Shown here piece after piece: positions 33,832 to 43,248 of a DNA stretch of 64,000 nucleotides. The notes beneath the pieces were generated by a model. The model saw only the letters and a program-made list of their open reading frames with translations. It was not told the origin of the DNA and ran no database searches. Made by a program: the position numbers and the translations under genes. The stretch is taken from contig NZ_NJDE01000002.1 of assembly GCF_002205895.1 (NCBI RefSeq), positions 124,001 through 188,000 on the forward strand. Reading direction: 5' to 3'. Position 1 is the stretch's first letter, and every line of letters starts with the position of its first letter. The stretch comes from Saccharibacillus sp. O23. GTDB taxonomy: Bacteria; Bacillota; Bacilli; Paenibacillales; Paenibacillaceae.

Positions 33832-34731
33832 ATGTCCAATCACAAATACGAAGCCTTCCTCAAAACGCTGGAAACCGGCAGTCTCACCAAAGCCGCGGCG
33901 GCGCTCGGTTACACGCAATCGAGCATCAGCCATATGCTGAACGCTTTGGAAAAAGAATGGCGTCTGACCCTCCTGATCCGCGATCGCTCCGGGATTCGGC
34001 TCACCTCCGACGGTCAGCGGCTGCTCCCGTATATCCGGGCCGCCGTGCAGGCGCAGCGCGAACTGATCGACGAGACGGCGAACCTGCGCGGACTGCGTTC
34101 GGGCCTGATCCGGCTCGCGACGTTCACGAGCGCCGCCGTCAATTGGCTGCCCGAATTGATCAAGACGTTCCAGCAGGAGTATCCGGGCGTCGATTTCGAA
34201 CTGCTGCACGGCCATTATACGGATATCGAAAATTGGCTCGAAACCGGGCAGGCGGACTGCGGATTTCAGCGTTTGCCGGTGCGTTCGGGCTTCGAAAGCC
34301 GTTTTCTGACACAGGACCGGCTGCTGGTCATTCTGCCGGAAGATCATCCGCTGGCGGGACTCGAACAGTTTCCGATCGAAGCGCTGAGCGACGAATCGTT
34401 CCTGCTGCTGGAAGAAGGCACGGTCAACGAGATTACGGAAATCTTCGAGCTGCACGGCATTCATCCCAAAGTGAGATTCACGGCGCGCGACGATTATGCC
34501 ATCATCTCGATGGTCGAGAGCGGACTCGGCATCAGCATCCTGCCCGAATTGGTCTTGAACCGAACGCCGTATCGCGTCGTGCAGAAAGAGCTCAGCGTTC
34601 CGGCTTACCGGCGTTTGGGCATCTGCTTGCGCAGCGGCGAACATGCTTCGCCCGCGCTGCGCCGATTTCTCGAGCATGTGGCCGCTTACCCCGCTTTTCG
34701 TCAGGAAAACGCGACGGGAGCGAAGCAGTAA
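33832..34731 (+). CDS. LysR-family transcriptional regulator
   Basis: 299 residues from ATG 33832, 9 bp after AAGAGG; the frame extends to 33778 without a site. The HTH is at ~3-62 (GSLTKAAAALGYTQSSISHM). The effector-binding domain (~88-290) contains IRLATFTSAAVNWLPELIK and ESGLGISILPELVL. It is divergent from the EamA transporter gene with a T-N11-A operator between them, so transporter control is likely. The GH35 gene follows 86 bp downstream and could be read from the same transcript. Confidence 0.9.
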   Translation: MSNHKYEAFLKTLETGSLTKAAAALGYTQSSISHMLNALEKEWRLTLLIRDRSGIRLTSDGQRLLPYIRAAVQAQRELIDETANLRGLRSGLIRLATFTSAAVNWLPELIKTFQQEYPGVDFELLHGHYTDIENWLETGQADCGFQRLPVRSGFESRFLTQDRLLVILPEDHPLAGLEQFPIEALSDESFLLLEEGTVNEITEIFELHGIHPKVRFTARDDYAIISMVESGLGISILPELVLNRTPYRVVQKELSVPAYRRLGICLRSGEHASPALRRFLEHVAAYPAFRQENATGAKQ

Positions 34732-34817
34732 GTCTTTTTTGAGGAAAAAGGAAGGAATCTTTCGCGGTCGCCGCGAATTGAACAGAGGAGAAAACCGCAC
34801 AGTCGGGGAGGTAGCTT

Positions 34818-36614
34818 ATGTCCACGTTCGAAGCAAAAGGAAACCGCTTTTATTACGAAAACGAACCGATTCAACTGCGTTCGGGAGCGATTCATTATTT
34901 CCGGGTGGTTCCGGAATATTGGGAGCATCGGCTGCGCCATCTGATCGCCTGCGGGATGAACGCGGTCGAAACGTATGTCGCATGGAACGTGCACGAGCCG
35001 AAAGAAGGACGATTCGTGTTCGACGGAATCGCCGATCTGGAAGCTTTCGTGCGTCTGGCCGGTTCGCTCGGCCTGCATGTCATCGTGCGCCCGAGTCCTT
35101 ATATTTGCGCGGAGTGGGAATTCGGCGGACTGCCGGGCTGGCTGCTCAAGAACGGGGATATCCGGCTTCGCTGCGCCGACGACGCTTTTTTGGAAAAGGT
35201 GGATGCGTATTTCGACGAGCTGCTGCCGCGGCTCAAGCCGCTGCTGTGCACGAACGGCGGGCCGATCATCGCGATGCAGATCGAGAACGAATACGGCAGT
35301 TACGGTTCGGATAAAGCGTATCTTCGACATATGAAAGACGGGATGATCCGGCGGGGAATGGACGTGCTGCTGTTCACTTCGGACGGTCCGGAAGACTTCA
35401 TGCTGCGCGGGGGCACGCTCGAAGGCGTGCTGGCGACCGTCAATTTCGGTTCGGGTACGCGGAAAGCGTTCGAGACGCTGCGCAAGCATCAACCGGAAGG
35501 CCCGCTCATGGTCATGGAATTCTGGGACGGTTGGTTCGACCGTTGGCTCGGTCCTCACCATACGCGGCCCGCTTCCGAAATCGTCGCGGAACTTGAGCAG
35601 ATGCTCGATCTGGAAGCGTCGTTCAACTTCTACATGTTCCACGGCGGCACGAATTTCGGCTTCATGAACGGCGCCAACCATGTCAATTTCTACGAACCGA
35701 CGATTACCAGCTACGACTATAGCGCTTTGCTGACCGAGAACGGGGAGACGACCGAAGCTTACGACGCGGTGCGCGAGCTGCTGGCGAAACGCTTGAAACT
35801 GACGCTGCCGGAGCCGCCGGAAGCCAATCCGACAGCGGCTTACGGACGGGTGACGCTGAACCAACACGCGGAACTGTTCGGCCAAGCGGAAGCGCTGTCC
35901 GGCGGAGCGATCCGCTCCGCCACCCCGGAACCGATGGAACGCGTGGGTCAGGAATACGGCTTCATTCTCTATTCGACTCGCGTCGGCGCCGAACATCACG
36001 GCGGCAAGCTGATCTTGCAGGACGCGCACGACCGCGCGATCGTGTTCGCCGACGGCGAGCAGATCGGCCTCGTGAACCGCTGGGAAGAGCAGCACGGCAT
36101 CGAATTGAATATACCGGAGGAAGGCATCGCGCTCGATATTCTCGTCGAGAATATGGGCCGCATCAACTACGGCCCGCTGATGCGCGACCGCAAAGGAATT
36201 ACCGAAGGCGTGCGCGTCGGCAACCAATTCCTGCACGGCTGGGAGATCCGCCCGCTTCCGCTCGACGACCTCTCGGCGATCGAATTCGCCGAAGCGAACG
36301 CCGTCTCCGGGTCCGGCGACGAGAAGACCGGTTCGCGTCCGGCCTTCTACCGCGGAACCTTCGATACGCAGGAGCCGGCGGATACGTTTATCCGCACGGA
36401 CGGCTGGGGCAAAGGCGCCGTCTGGATCAACGGCTTCGCGCTCGGCCGCTACTGGCAGGCCGGCCCGACCAAGACGTTGTACGTGCCGGCGCCGCTGCTG
36501 CGCCGCGGCGAGAACGAGATCGTCGTGTTCGAACTGCACGGCTTCTCGGCAGCCGGCGAAAGCGGCTCCGCCGTACCTTTCGTGGAACTGACGGATCGCG
36601 CGGATCTGGGCTGA
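34818..36614 (+). CDS. Glycoside hydrolase family 35 beta-galactosidase, intracellular
   Basis: 598 residues, no signal peptide, of the compact BgaC type. The acid/base is Glu158 (IENEYGSYG) and the nucleophile Glu234 (VMEFWDGWFD). The N-terminal barrel keeps IHYFRV and ETYVAWNVHEP. The C-terminal jelly-roll domains (~400-590) end in GAVWINGFALGRYWQAGP. It would release beta-linked galactose, e.g. from xyloglucan side chains after the fucosidase or from other galacto-oligosaccharides. GGGGAGG lies 6 bp upstream. No transporter is adjacent; the nearest are in the two sugar loci. Confidence 0.92.
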   Translation: MSTFEAKGNRFYYENEPIQLRSGAIHYFRVVPEYWEHRLRHLIACGMNAVETYVAWNVHEPKEGRFVFDGIADLEAFVRLAGSLGLHVIVRPSPYICAEWEFGGLPGWLLKNGDIRLRCADDAFLEKVDAYFDELLPRLKPLLCTNGGPIIAMQIENEYGSYGSDKAYLRHMKDGMIRRGMDVLLFTSDGPEDFMLRGGTLEGVLATVNFGSGTRKAFETLRKHQPEGPLMVMEFWDGWFDRWLGPHHTRPASEIVAELEQMLDLEASFNFYMFHGGTNFGFMNGANHVNFYEPTITSYDYSALLTENGETTEAYDAVRELLAKRLKLTLPEPPEANPTAAYGRVTLNQHAELFGQAEALSGGAIRSATPEPMERVGQEYGFILYSTRVGAEHHGGKLILQDAHDRAIVFADGEQIGLVNRWEEQHGIELNIPEEGIALDILVENMGRINYGPLMRDRKGITEGVRVGNQFLHGWEIRPLPLDDLSAIEFAEANAVSGSGDEKTGSRPAFYRGTFDTQEPADTFIRTDGWGKGAVWINGFALGRYWQAGPTKTLYVPAPLLRRGENEIVVFELHGFSAAGESGSAVPFVELTDRADLG

Positions 36615-36651
36615 AGGAAGAAGCGGCTTCGATCGGCCGCATTGCACGGCA

Positions 36652-36689
36652 GGAACAGGCCCGCCTTCGTTCAGAGGCGGGCCTGTTCC
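36652..36689 (+). terminator. Strong hairpin after GH35 without T-run
   Basis: GGAACAGGCCCGCCT (36652-36666) pairs perfectly with AGGCGGGCCTGTTCC (36675-36689) around an 8-base loop. The following bases are CGTCTG, so this is an unusual terminator or an mRNA-stabilising hairpin. Confidence 0.55.
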
Positions 36690-36737
36690 CGTCTGACGGT
36701 CGATCTTACATCCAAGAAAACAAGAGGAGGCAGTCTT

Positions 36738-38105
36738 ATGTCATGGACTTCGGAAGCCGGAGGCGGCCGGGAATTCAATATCGGCCAGAATGCGCTGCCG
36801 GATCTGCGTTTTTCTTTTCAGATGTGCGGGACCCATTGGCGCCAAGTCACGACGGGATGGTCGTACCCGAGACACGATCACGCGCTGTTCGAATTGAATT
36901 ACGTGATGGAAGGACAGCAGATCATGACCGTCGAAGGCCGGCAGCACGTTCAGCAGACGGGCGGGCTTCTGCTGCTCGAACCGGGATGCAGCCACGAGAG
37001 CCGGATCGGCAGATCGCCTTCGATGACTTATTTCTGCATGCATTTCGATATCGACGACGATGTCATGTACGGGCGGATCGCGGCGCTGGGCAGCGTATTG
37101 TTCGCGGCCGATCACGAGCTGACGCTGAAACTGAAGCCGGAATTGGAACGGCTGACCCGGCTCTGCGGCGGCGAATCCGACGGCGTATCGGAGACACTGG
37201 CGGTTCGCGCTTCGCTGCTGCGGGTTCTGCTGGAATTATGCGAGTATTCGTTCGGCATGGCCGGATCGGAAGAAGAAGCGAAAGCCGCGAACAGCCGCCA
37301 ACCCGAAGCCGCCCGGCTGCTGCGCGAGCGTTATGCGTTGGAGAAGAAGATCGAAGATTTTCTCGGCGATCCGAACGCCGGAGAACGCCTCAGCGACCGC
37401 TCGTTATTCCCGCCTTTTCATTGGGTGGGATTGTTCTCCGTCCGCGTACCGGATCGCGAGTTCTGGGGGAAGCCCGATCGTTTCTTGGCGAAAACGCTGC
37501 TGGACGACGCGCTGTCGGAGTACGGCGTCTCTGCGGTAGCGGCGGGGGAAGAGCATCTGACGGCGGTGCTGTTCGCGAACGGTTACAGCGTGCCGCCGTT
37601 AGAAGAATACGCTTCGGACTGCCGCCGAATGCTGGAACGGCGGTTGAACCGGACGGTTCGGCTCGGCCTCGGCGGGATCGCTTCGTCGCCCGGCGAATTG
37701 AAAGGATTGTACCGGCAGAGCTTGAACGGATTGGGGCTGAACGAATCTTACGATCCGCAGCCCAATTTCGATTTCATGAATCGGACCGTGCGGTTGGCGC
37801 TGCTTGCTCTGGAGTCCGAATACGAAGATCCCGGGCTGACGCTCGGGCGGTTGGCCGAGAAGTTGGAATTGACGCCGAATTATCTGAGCGCGTTGTTCAC
37901 GTCGGAGACGGGCCATCCGTTCACGTGGCACTTGACGCGAATTCGCATAGACCGGGCCTGCCGTTTATTGAAAGAAACGGTGCTGAAAGTTCATCAGATC
38001 GCCCGGCAGGTCGGGTATGCGGATCAGGCTTATTTCAGCCGATGCTTCAAAGCGGCGGTCGGCGTCAGTCCTGCCGCCTATCGGGCAAGCCGAAACGAGC
38101 AATAA
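36738..38105 (+). CDS. AraC-family regulator with cupin and central domain
   Basis: 455 residues from ATG 36738, 8 bp after AAGAGGAGG. Residues ~25-110 are an N-terminal cupin (SYPRHDHALFELNYVMEGQQ, GGLLLLEPGCSHESR). A ~220-residue central part (VGLFSVRVPDREFW...) resembles the middle domain of YesN regulators. Residues ~355-452 are the double HTH (LTLGRLAEKLELTPNYLSAL, IARQVGYADQAYFSRCFK). No receiver domain, so it should sense a sugar directly. It lies between GH35 and sugar locus 2 and could control either. Confidence 0.9.
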   Translation: MSWTSEAGGGREFNIGQNALPDLRFSFQMCGTHWRQVTTGWSYPRHDHALFELNYVMEGQQIMTVEGRQHVQQTGGLLLLEPGCSHESRIGRSPSMTYFCMHFDIDDDVMYGRIAALGSVLFAADHELTLKLKPELERLTRLCGGESDGVSETLAVRASLLRVLLELCEYSFGMAGSEEEAKAANSRQPEAARLLRERYALEKKIEDFLGDPNAGERLSDRSLFPPFHWVGLFSVRVPDREFWGKPDRFLAKTLLDDALSEYGVSAVAAGEEHLTAVLFANGYSVPPLEEYASDCRRMLERRLNRTVRLGLGGIASSPGELKGLYRQSLNGLGLNESYDPQPNFDFMNRTVRLALLALESEYEDPGLTLGRLAEKLELTPNYLSALFTSETGHPFTWHLTRIRIDRACRLLKETVLKVHQIARQVGYADQAYFSRCFKAAVGVSPAAYRASRNEQ

Positions 38106-38119
38106 AGAATACGCTTACA
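38106..38119 (-). promoter_or_regulatory. cre-like site upstream of the regulator-kinase-regulator genes
   Basis: On the minus strand TGTAAGCGTATTCT, one base from the site at 43179 and one mismatch from the CcpA consensus. It starts right after the AraC stop codon and ~100 bp before the next gene. Confidence 0.45.
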
Positions 38120-38219
38120 AATTGTCGTAGAATTATCCAAGAAAACGTAGATGCGTACATTGTCTGCCTCGTGCGCCAGTGACATACTGGAACCAAAGCG
38201 CAGCATGGGAGGGACAAGC

Positions 38220-39761
38220 ATGTATAAAGTGATCGTCGCGGATGACGAGCCGATGATGCTGGAAGGTTGGAGAACGATGATCGACTGGGCCGGCTGCGGA
38301 TACGAATTGTGCGGAGCGGCTTCCGACGGCGAAGAAGCGTTGGAGATGTTTCGCGCGGTCAATCCGGATCTGATCGTGACGGATATTCGCATGCCCGGTC
38401 TGGACGGTCTGGAATTGATTCAGGCGATCCGAAGCCGCCCGGAATGCCATGTTCGAAGCGTGATCGTCAGCGGATACGCCGAATTCGGTTATGCCCAGCA
38501 GGCGATGCGTTTCGGCGTCGACCGTTACGTGCTCAAGCCGATCGTGACCGAAGAGATTCACGGCGTGCTCGAAGATCTCTTCGCCCTGCTCGATCAAGGA
38601 CGCCGCGAGCGTCAGTCCGACGAGGTTCTTCGCGCCGCGGAAGCGGAAGCGTCGGTGCTTCGGCTGCTTCAAGGCGGCTGTTCGCAGACGCAGGCTTCGG
38701 CAATCCTCGGATCTTCCGCCCGCGCGGGATTCTGCGTGCTGTTGGCCGAAGCCTGCGGACTGCCGGAATCCGACGAGCGCGGCCGCGAATCCGCGCGCGC
38801 CGCTCTGCGCCTCGCGTCCGGCGAGCTGCGCGCGTCGGGAACGCCGTGCTGGACGTTCGAAGAAGGCGCCGGCAGAGCGGGTCTGCTCGCCGCGTGCGAA
38901 CCTAGACTTCTCGAGCGGCGTTTGGAATCGCTGCGCGAGACGTTTCCGTGGCTTTGCCTGTATGCCAGCGCGGGAGAGCAAGGATACGAAGCGCTGCCGA
39001 AGCTGTACGGACAAGCGCTGGCCGTTCGCGAACGGGTTCTTCCGTTCGGGCGTTCCGGCTGGTATCGGCATGCCGATTTCGAACAGTTCGGCCGCGTCGG
39101 ATTCGCCGAATCGTTATCTTCGGCGCAGAAAGTCTTGGCGCGCGTAGAAGCCGGCGAACCGGAAGAAGCGTCCCGCGCGGCATCGGACCTGTTCCGGCTG
39201 TTCGAACGTTTATCCGCGCCGGCGGGCTGGATCGAAGGAATCGTTCGTCACGTAGCGGGCGAAATGATGCGCCGCCGGGCCGAATCGGCAAACGAAAACG
39301 GCAAAGCGCTCCAAGCGTCTGCCGCGTCGGACGAGCCGTTCCGTGTTCCCGGAACGGAAGCCGAATTGGTGCGGCGCTGCCGCGAGGAAGCGGAACTTGT
39401 CCGAAGCGCGCGCCTGGCGGCCGAAGCAAGCAGTTCGCCGCTGCACGAAGCCGTCGAATACGTTCGTCGCCATTACAAAGATAAACTGCAGCTGCGCGAA
39501 TTGGCCGACAAATTCCATCTGAATCCGGTATATTTCGGTCAGCAGTTCAAACGCGAGACCGGTCACGGATTCAACGACTACGTGCATCTGATGCGTGCGC
39601 AGGAAGCGCAAAAGCTGCTGCGCCGCACGGATATGAAAGTGGCCGAGATCGGCTGCATGCTCGGTTACCACGACACCGAATATTTTACGTCCAAGTTCAA
39701 AGCGGCGACCGGCGAGCTTCCTTCGCAGTACCGGGCCAAAGAATGGGTGAGAGAATCATGA
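38220..39761 (+). CDS. YesN-type response regulator with AraC output (first of two)
   Basis: 513 residues from ATG 38220, 6 bp after GGGAGG. The receiver (1-120) has ADDE and Asp55 (VTDIRMPGLDG). The ~280-residue central domain is variable. The C-terminal double HTH (~405-505) shows LQLRELADKFHLNPVYFGQQ and IGCMLGYHDTEYFTSKFK. It overlaps the kinase gene by 4 bp (ATGA), so the two are coupled. A second YesN-type regulator follows the kinase. Confidence 0.92.
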   Translation: MYKVIVADDEPMMLEGWRTMIDWAGCGYELCGAASDGEEALEMFRAVNPDLIVTDIRMPGLDGLELIQAIRSRPECHVRSVIVSGYAEFGYAQQAMRFGVDRYVLKPIVTEEIHGVLEDLFALLDQGRRERQSDEVLRAAEAEASVLRLLQGGCSQTQASAILGSSARAGFCVLLAEACGLPESDERGRESARAALRLASGELRASGTPCWTFEEGAGRAGLLAACEPRLLERRLESLRETFPWLCLYASAGEQGYEALPKLYGQALAVRERVLPFGRSGWYRHADFEQFGRVGFAESLSSAQKVLARVEAGEPEEASRAASDLFRLFERLSAPAGWIEGIVRHVAGEMMRRRAESANENGKALQASAASDEPFRVPGTEAELVRRCREEAELVRSARLAAEASSSPLHEAVEYVRRHYKDKLQLRELADKFHLNPVYFGQQFKRETGHGFNDYVHLMRAQEAQKLLRRTDMKVAEIGCMLGYHDTEYFTSKFKAATGELPSQYRAKEWVRES

Positions 39762-41569
39762 AAGAAAAGCGCTTCTCTCGGCCCTGGCTGGACGATGTGC
39801 CGCTCAAACGGAAGTTTCTGCTGATCTATCTGCTGTGCGTCCTGCTGCCGATCATGTCGATCAATTTGTTTTTCTATTATCGAACCTCGGCAGACATTCA
39901 GATCCGCGAACAGGAGAATCTGCGCCGCTCCGTCGAACGGGCGAACGGCGAGTTGATGGGCATGATCGACGAGAGCGTCGCGCTCAGCCGATCGATAGCG
40001 GCTGACGACTCGCTTTACGAGGCGATTGATCGGACTTACGAGTCGCCGGCCGATTACTATGTGGTGTACGACGAATTTCTGCGGGACAAATTGACACGCT
40101 ACATGTCCGCCAATATTTTGGACGTGCGCGTCTATACCGAGAACGAGAGCATCCAGAACGGGTCGAATTATCGGGTGCTCCAGTCGGGAGGCAAAGAGCC
40201 GAGCTGGGTGCACGCGTTGGAGAAATCGGATTCTTCGATCGCTTTGGCCGCTTACGTGGACGGAGAATATAAGCAGGGCCGTCGAATCAGCATCGTCGGC
40301 AAGATGAACGTCTACCCGTCGTATTCGACGTACGCCAAATATTCGCGCGTCGATCTCGACCTGGGCAGAGTTTCTTCGATTCTGAACCGGGAAAAAGGAA
40401 GCGTCAAATTCAGGCTGGTGGACGAACGGAACCGGGTCGTGGCGGACGGAATCGGAGGACGCGACGGCGAAGGATCGTTCTACGGCAATCCTGCGTTGAC
40501 CTCCGAGCAGAAGAAGTCGGGCTTCGCGCTGGAGCGTTCGCTCGGCGCTCAGAATTACGTCAAAGGCTGGAAACTCGTCGGCATCGCGGATACGCGGTAT
40601 ATCGACGGTCTGATGGGCGAATCTTTGCGTTCGATTCTGGCGTTGGGCATCGTCAGCACGATCTTGCCTTCTCTGCTGATCTTCTTTATTTTCCGCTCTT
40701 ACCATGCCCGCATCGCCAAGCTGTCCCGGCATATGGAACGGGTGCGCAGCGAACGCTTCGAGCTGATCGACATTCCGGAAGGCAAAGACGAGATCGGCGG
40801 CCTGATTCGGACGTTCAATCTGATGACGGGACGAATCCGTTCGCTCATCAACGACGTCTATAAGTTGGAGATTCGGCAGAAAAATCTGGAGTTGGATCGC
40901 GTACGAACCGAGCTGGCGATGCTTCAAAGCCAGGTCAACCCGCATTTTCTGTTCAACACGCTGAACGCCGTTCTGGTCGTCTGCACGAAGAACGGCTACC
41001 GCGAGATAACGGAAATCGTGAAGAACCTGTCGCTCTTGATGCGGCAGCTGCTCAGCAGGCCGGACGACATGGTTCCGCTGGAAGAAGAATTGCAGTTTAT
41101 CCGCATGTATCTCGAGATCGAGAAATTCCGCTTCGGCGACCGGTTCGATTACGCGTTCGACATCGGACCGCGGGCGACGGAATTCCGCATTCCCCGCATG
41201 AGCCTTCAACCGCTTGTCGAGAACGCTTGCAAACACGGGCTGCAAGGGCGCAAAGAAGGACGGAAGATCGTCATCTCGGCGCATGTCGGCGGCGAAGGCT
41301 TGCAGCTGCTCGTACGGGACAACGGAGTCGGCATGAACGAGATCCGGCTTCGCGAAGCCAACGAACGCATGCGTTTGGACCATCCGCCGGACGGGCGAAG
41401 CGTGGGACTTCGCAACGTGCACCGGCGATTGGAATTGTTCTATCGGGGCGACGTGAGGCTGCTGATCCGAAGCCGCGAAGGAGAAGGAACGGAAGCGGGA
41501 TTCCTGATCCCGGCCGTCTGGCTGACGCAAGGAGAGCATATCCCGTATCCGTGGGAAAAGGAGGCCTGA
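39758..41569 (+). CDS. YesM-type sensor histidine kinase
   Basis: 603 residues; ATG 39758 overlaps the upstream stop, and an ATG at 39743 is also in frame. Membrane segments at ~23-45 and ~290-315 flank an extracellular sensor domain of ~245 residues. HAMP, then His396 (SQVNPHFLFNTLN), then an ATPase domain (SLQPLVENACKHG, DNGVGMNE, SVGLRNVHRR). It sits between two regulators and could phosphorylate either or both. It probably senses the ligand of the locus 2 importer. Confidence 0.93.
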   Translation: MKEKRFSRPWLDDVPLKRKFLLIYLLCVLLPIMSINLFFYYRTSADIQIREQENLRRSVERANGELMGMIDESVALSRSIAADDSLYEAIDRTYESPADYYVVYDEFLRDKLTRYMSANILDVRVYTENESIQNGSNYRVLQSGGKEPSWVHALEKSDSSIALAAYVDGEYKQGRRISIVGKMNVYPSYSTYAKYSRVDLDLGRVSSILNREKGSVKFRLVDERNRVVADGIGGRDGEGSFYGNPALTSEQKKSGFALERSLGAQNYVKGWKLVGIADTRYIDGLMGESLRSILALGIVSTILPSLLIFFIFRSYHARIAKLSRHMERVRSERFELIDIPEGKDEIGGLIRTFNLMTGRIRSLINDVYKLEIRQKNLELDRVRTELAMLQSQVNPHFLFNTLNAVLVVCTKNGYREITEIVKNLSLLMRQLLSRPDDMVPLEEELQFIRMYLEIEKFRFGDRFDYAFDIGPRATEFRIPRMSLQPLVENACKHGLQGRKEGRKIVISAHVGGEGLQLLVRDNGVGMNEIRLREANERMRLDHPPDGRSVGLRNVHRRLELFYRGDVRLLIRSREGEGTEAGFLIPAVWLTQGEHIPYPWEKEA

Positions 41570-41571
41570 AG

Positions 41572-43107
41572 ATGTACGACGTACTGTTGGTCGACGACGA
41601 ACCGTTGGCGATCGAAGGCTTGAAACTGCTGGTCAACTGGGAGAAATACGGATTCCGCATCACAGGCACTTGCGAGAACGGAGAAGAAGCCATTCGTCAT
41701 ATTCTTAGCGATCCGCCGGATCTTGTCGTGACCGATATCCGCATGCCGGTGATGGACGGCCTTCGGTTGATCGAAGAGACTCGCGAAAAGGCGGAGCGCG
41801 CCCCGATGTTCGTGATCATGAGCGGGTACGACGATTTCGATTACGCGCTCCGGGCCATGCGTCTGGGCGTATCCAATTATTTGACCAAACCGGTCGCCGA
41901 CGACGAGGCCGAAGAGATGCTGCGGAGCTTGAGCGAACGGCTCGAAGAGAAGTCGAAGCAGGCGCAGATCGCCCGCGAACGCGAAGCGCAGAGAGAGCGC
42001 CGAGCGCTGGCTTTTCTGCTGTTCGGCAGCGAAGAGCAGCGTCAGGACGCGCTTCCGGAACTCGGGCGCTTATCCGCTTCGGCCCGGAGTTGGATTTATG
42101 TCCGCATCAAAACGGAAGCTCCGTTTCTTCCGTCTGTCAGAAACGCCGTGCGTTCGCTCGAAGAACAAAGCGGCTGCCGAATGGTCGAAGCGGGCAATTT
42201 TTCGCTCGGCGCGGCGATCGGATCGGACACAGGCAGCGCGGAAGAAGCGGCGCGGACGTTTGCGGAACGATTGTTGAAGGCGCTCCCTCCGGAATCGCGC
42301 GGCCGTATCCGAATGGCTGCCGGACGCAGCGTAGCGAATCCGGAAGAACTCAAAGCCTCGCTGGAAAGCGCCGAAGAAGCGGCCAAGTTTTTGTTTTTCA
42401 GCGAAGAGGAATTGGTAGTGTTCGCCGACGTGAAAGATCGAGAGCTGTCCTGCGACCCTTCGGTACTGGGGCTTGCCGACCGGATCGCCGCGCTGACGGA
42501 ATCGGGCGGCGAAGACGAGATCCGGGCGGCGATCCAGGAAGCGTTCGAACGGTTCGAAGCCCGGTTGACTCTGCCGGAACTGGTCGAGACGTTCGCGACC
42601 CGCGTCGCGGTACGATGCGCTTCGATGTGCGAAGAGCTGGGCGGAGACGCGGAAGAAACGCTGCGCCGTTCGCCGTTCTTCGGCAGCGTGGCGAATCGCC
42701 GCGATCTGGGCGCGACGCAGCGGCTGCTTGAAGGATTTTGTTTGGCTTTCCGCACGGAAGCGTCAAGGCTGCGAGAGCGCAATAGCGGAGGCATTCAGGC
42801 GCAGGTAGCGGATTTCCTTCGCAATCATTATACGCAGACGTTTACGATCCGCGAGCTTGCCGAAATGTTTTACGTGCATCCGGTTTATTTGGGACAATCG
42901 TTCACCCGACGTTACGGCATGGGCATCGCGGAGTTCGTGCACGATCTTCGCATCGAAGAAGCGTGCCAGCTGCTGCAGGGCAGCGATCTTCCTTCCGGCG
43001 TCATCGCGGAACGGCTCGGATATAAAGCTTATCAGCACTTTCTGAAGCAATTCGAGAAGAAAACGGGTACCAAACCGGCGGAATACAGAGCGCGAGCCTT
43101 CGGCTAA
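41572..43107 (+). CDS. YesN-type response regulator with AraC output (second of two)
   Basis: 511 residues; ATG 41572 follows AAGGAGGCC by 6 bp and starts 3 bp after the kinase stop. The receiver has VDDE and Asp55 (VTDIRMPVMDG). The central domain is again variable. The double HTH (~405-505) shows FTIRELAEMFYVHPVYLGQS and IAERLGYKAYQHFLKQFEK. The helix sequences differ from the first regulator, so different targets are plausible. Directly upstream of the locus 2 binding-protein gene, its presumed target. Confidence 0.92.
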   Translation: MYDVLLVDDEPLAIEGLKLLVNWEKYGFRITGTCENGEEAIRHILSDPPDLVVTDIRMPVMDGLRLIEETREKAERAPMFVIMSGYDDFDYALRAMRLGVSNYLTKPVADDEAEEMLRSLSERLEEKSKQAQIAREREAQRERRALAFLLFGSEEQRQDALPELGRLSASARSWIYVRIKTEAPFLPSVRNAVRSLEEQSGCRMVEAGNFSLGAAIGSDTGSAEEAARTFAERLLKALPPESRGRIRMAAGRSVANPEELKASLESAEEAAKFLFFSEEELVVFADVKDRELSCDPSVLGLADRIAALTESGGEDEIRAAIQEAFERFEARLTLPELVETFATRVAVRCASMCEELGGDAEETLRRSPFFGSVANRRDLGATQRLLEGFCLAFRTEASRLRERNSGGIQAQVADFLRNHYTQTFTIRELAEMFYVHPVYLGQSFTRRYGMGIAEFVHDLRIEEACQLLQGSDLPSGVIAERLGYKAYQHFLKQFEKKTGTKPAEYRARAFG

Positions 43108-43178
43108 GCGTTCTTTTTTTGTCTCGTACCGGTAAGGAAGTTAAATTCAGGGGGGGAGAAGCTTAAATCCAGTTATGA

Positions 43179-43192
43179 TGTAAGCGTATTCA
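43179..43192 (+). promoter_or_regulatory. cre site (CcpA) upstream of the sugar-binding protein gene
   Basis: TGTAAGCGTATTCA, with its flanking A and T, fits WTGNAARCGNWWWCAW at every position. Possible -10 elements flank it (TATGAT 43174-43179 and CATAAT 43199-43204), so binding would occlude the promoter. It is 57 bp before the start of the binding-protein gene. Confidence 0.65.
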
Positions 43193-43248
43193 TTAGTACA
43201 TAATAAAAGAGCAAACAGGATCACATTTTCGAGGAGGTCAACCTACCT

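Noticed and set aside
32659-34800. 713-residue minus-strand frame across EamA and LysR genes
   Set aside because: It reads through two real genes of different strands and has the composition of a shadow frame.
34701-36647. 648-residue frame antisense to GH35
   Set aside because: The GH35 frame carries all catalytic motifs; the antisense product is Arg/Val/Phe-rich noise.
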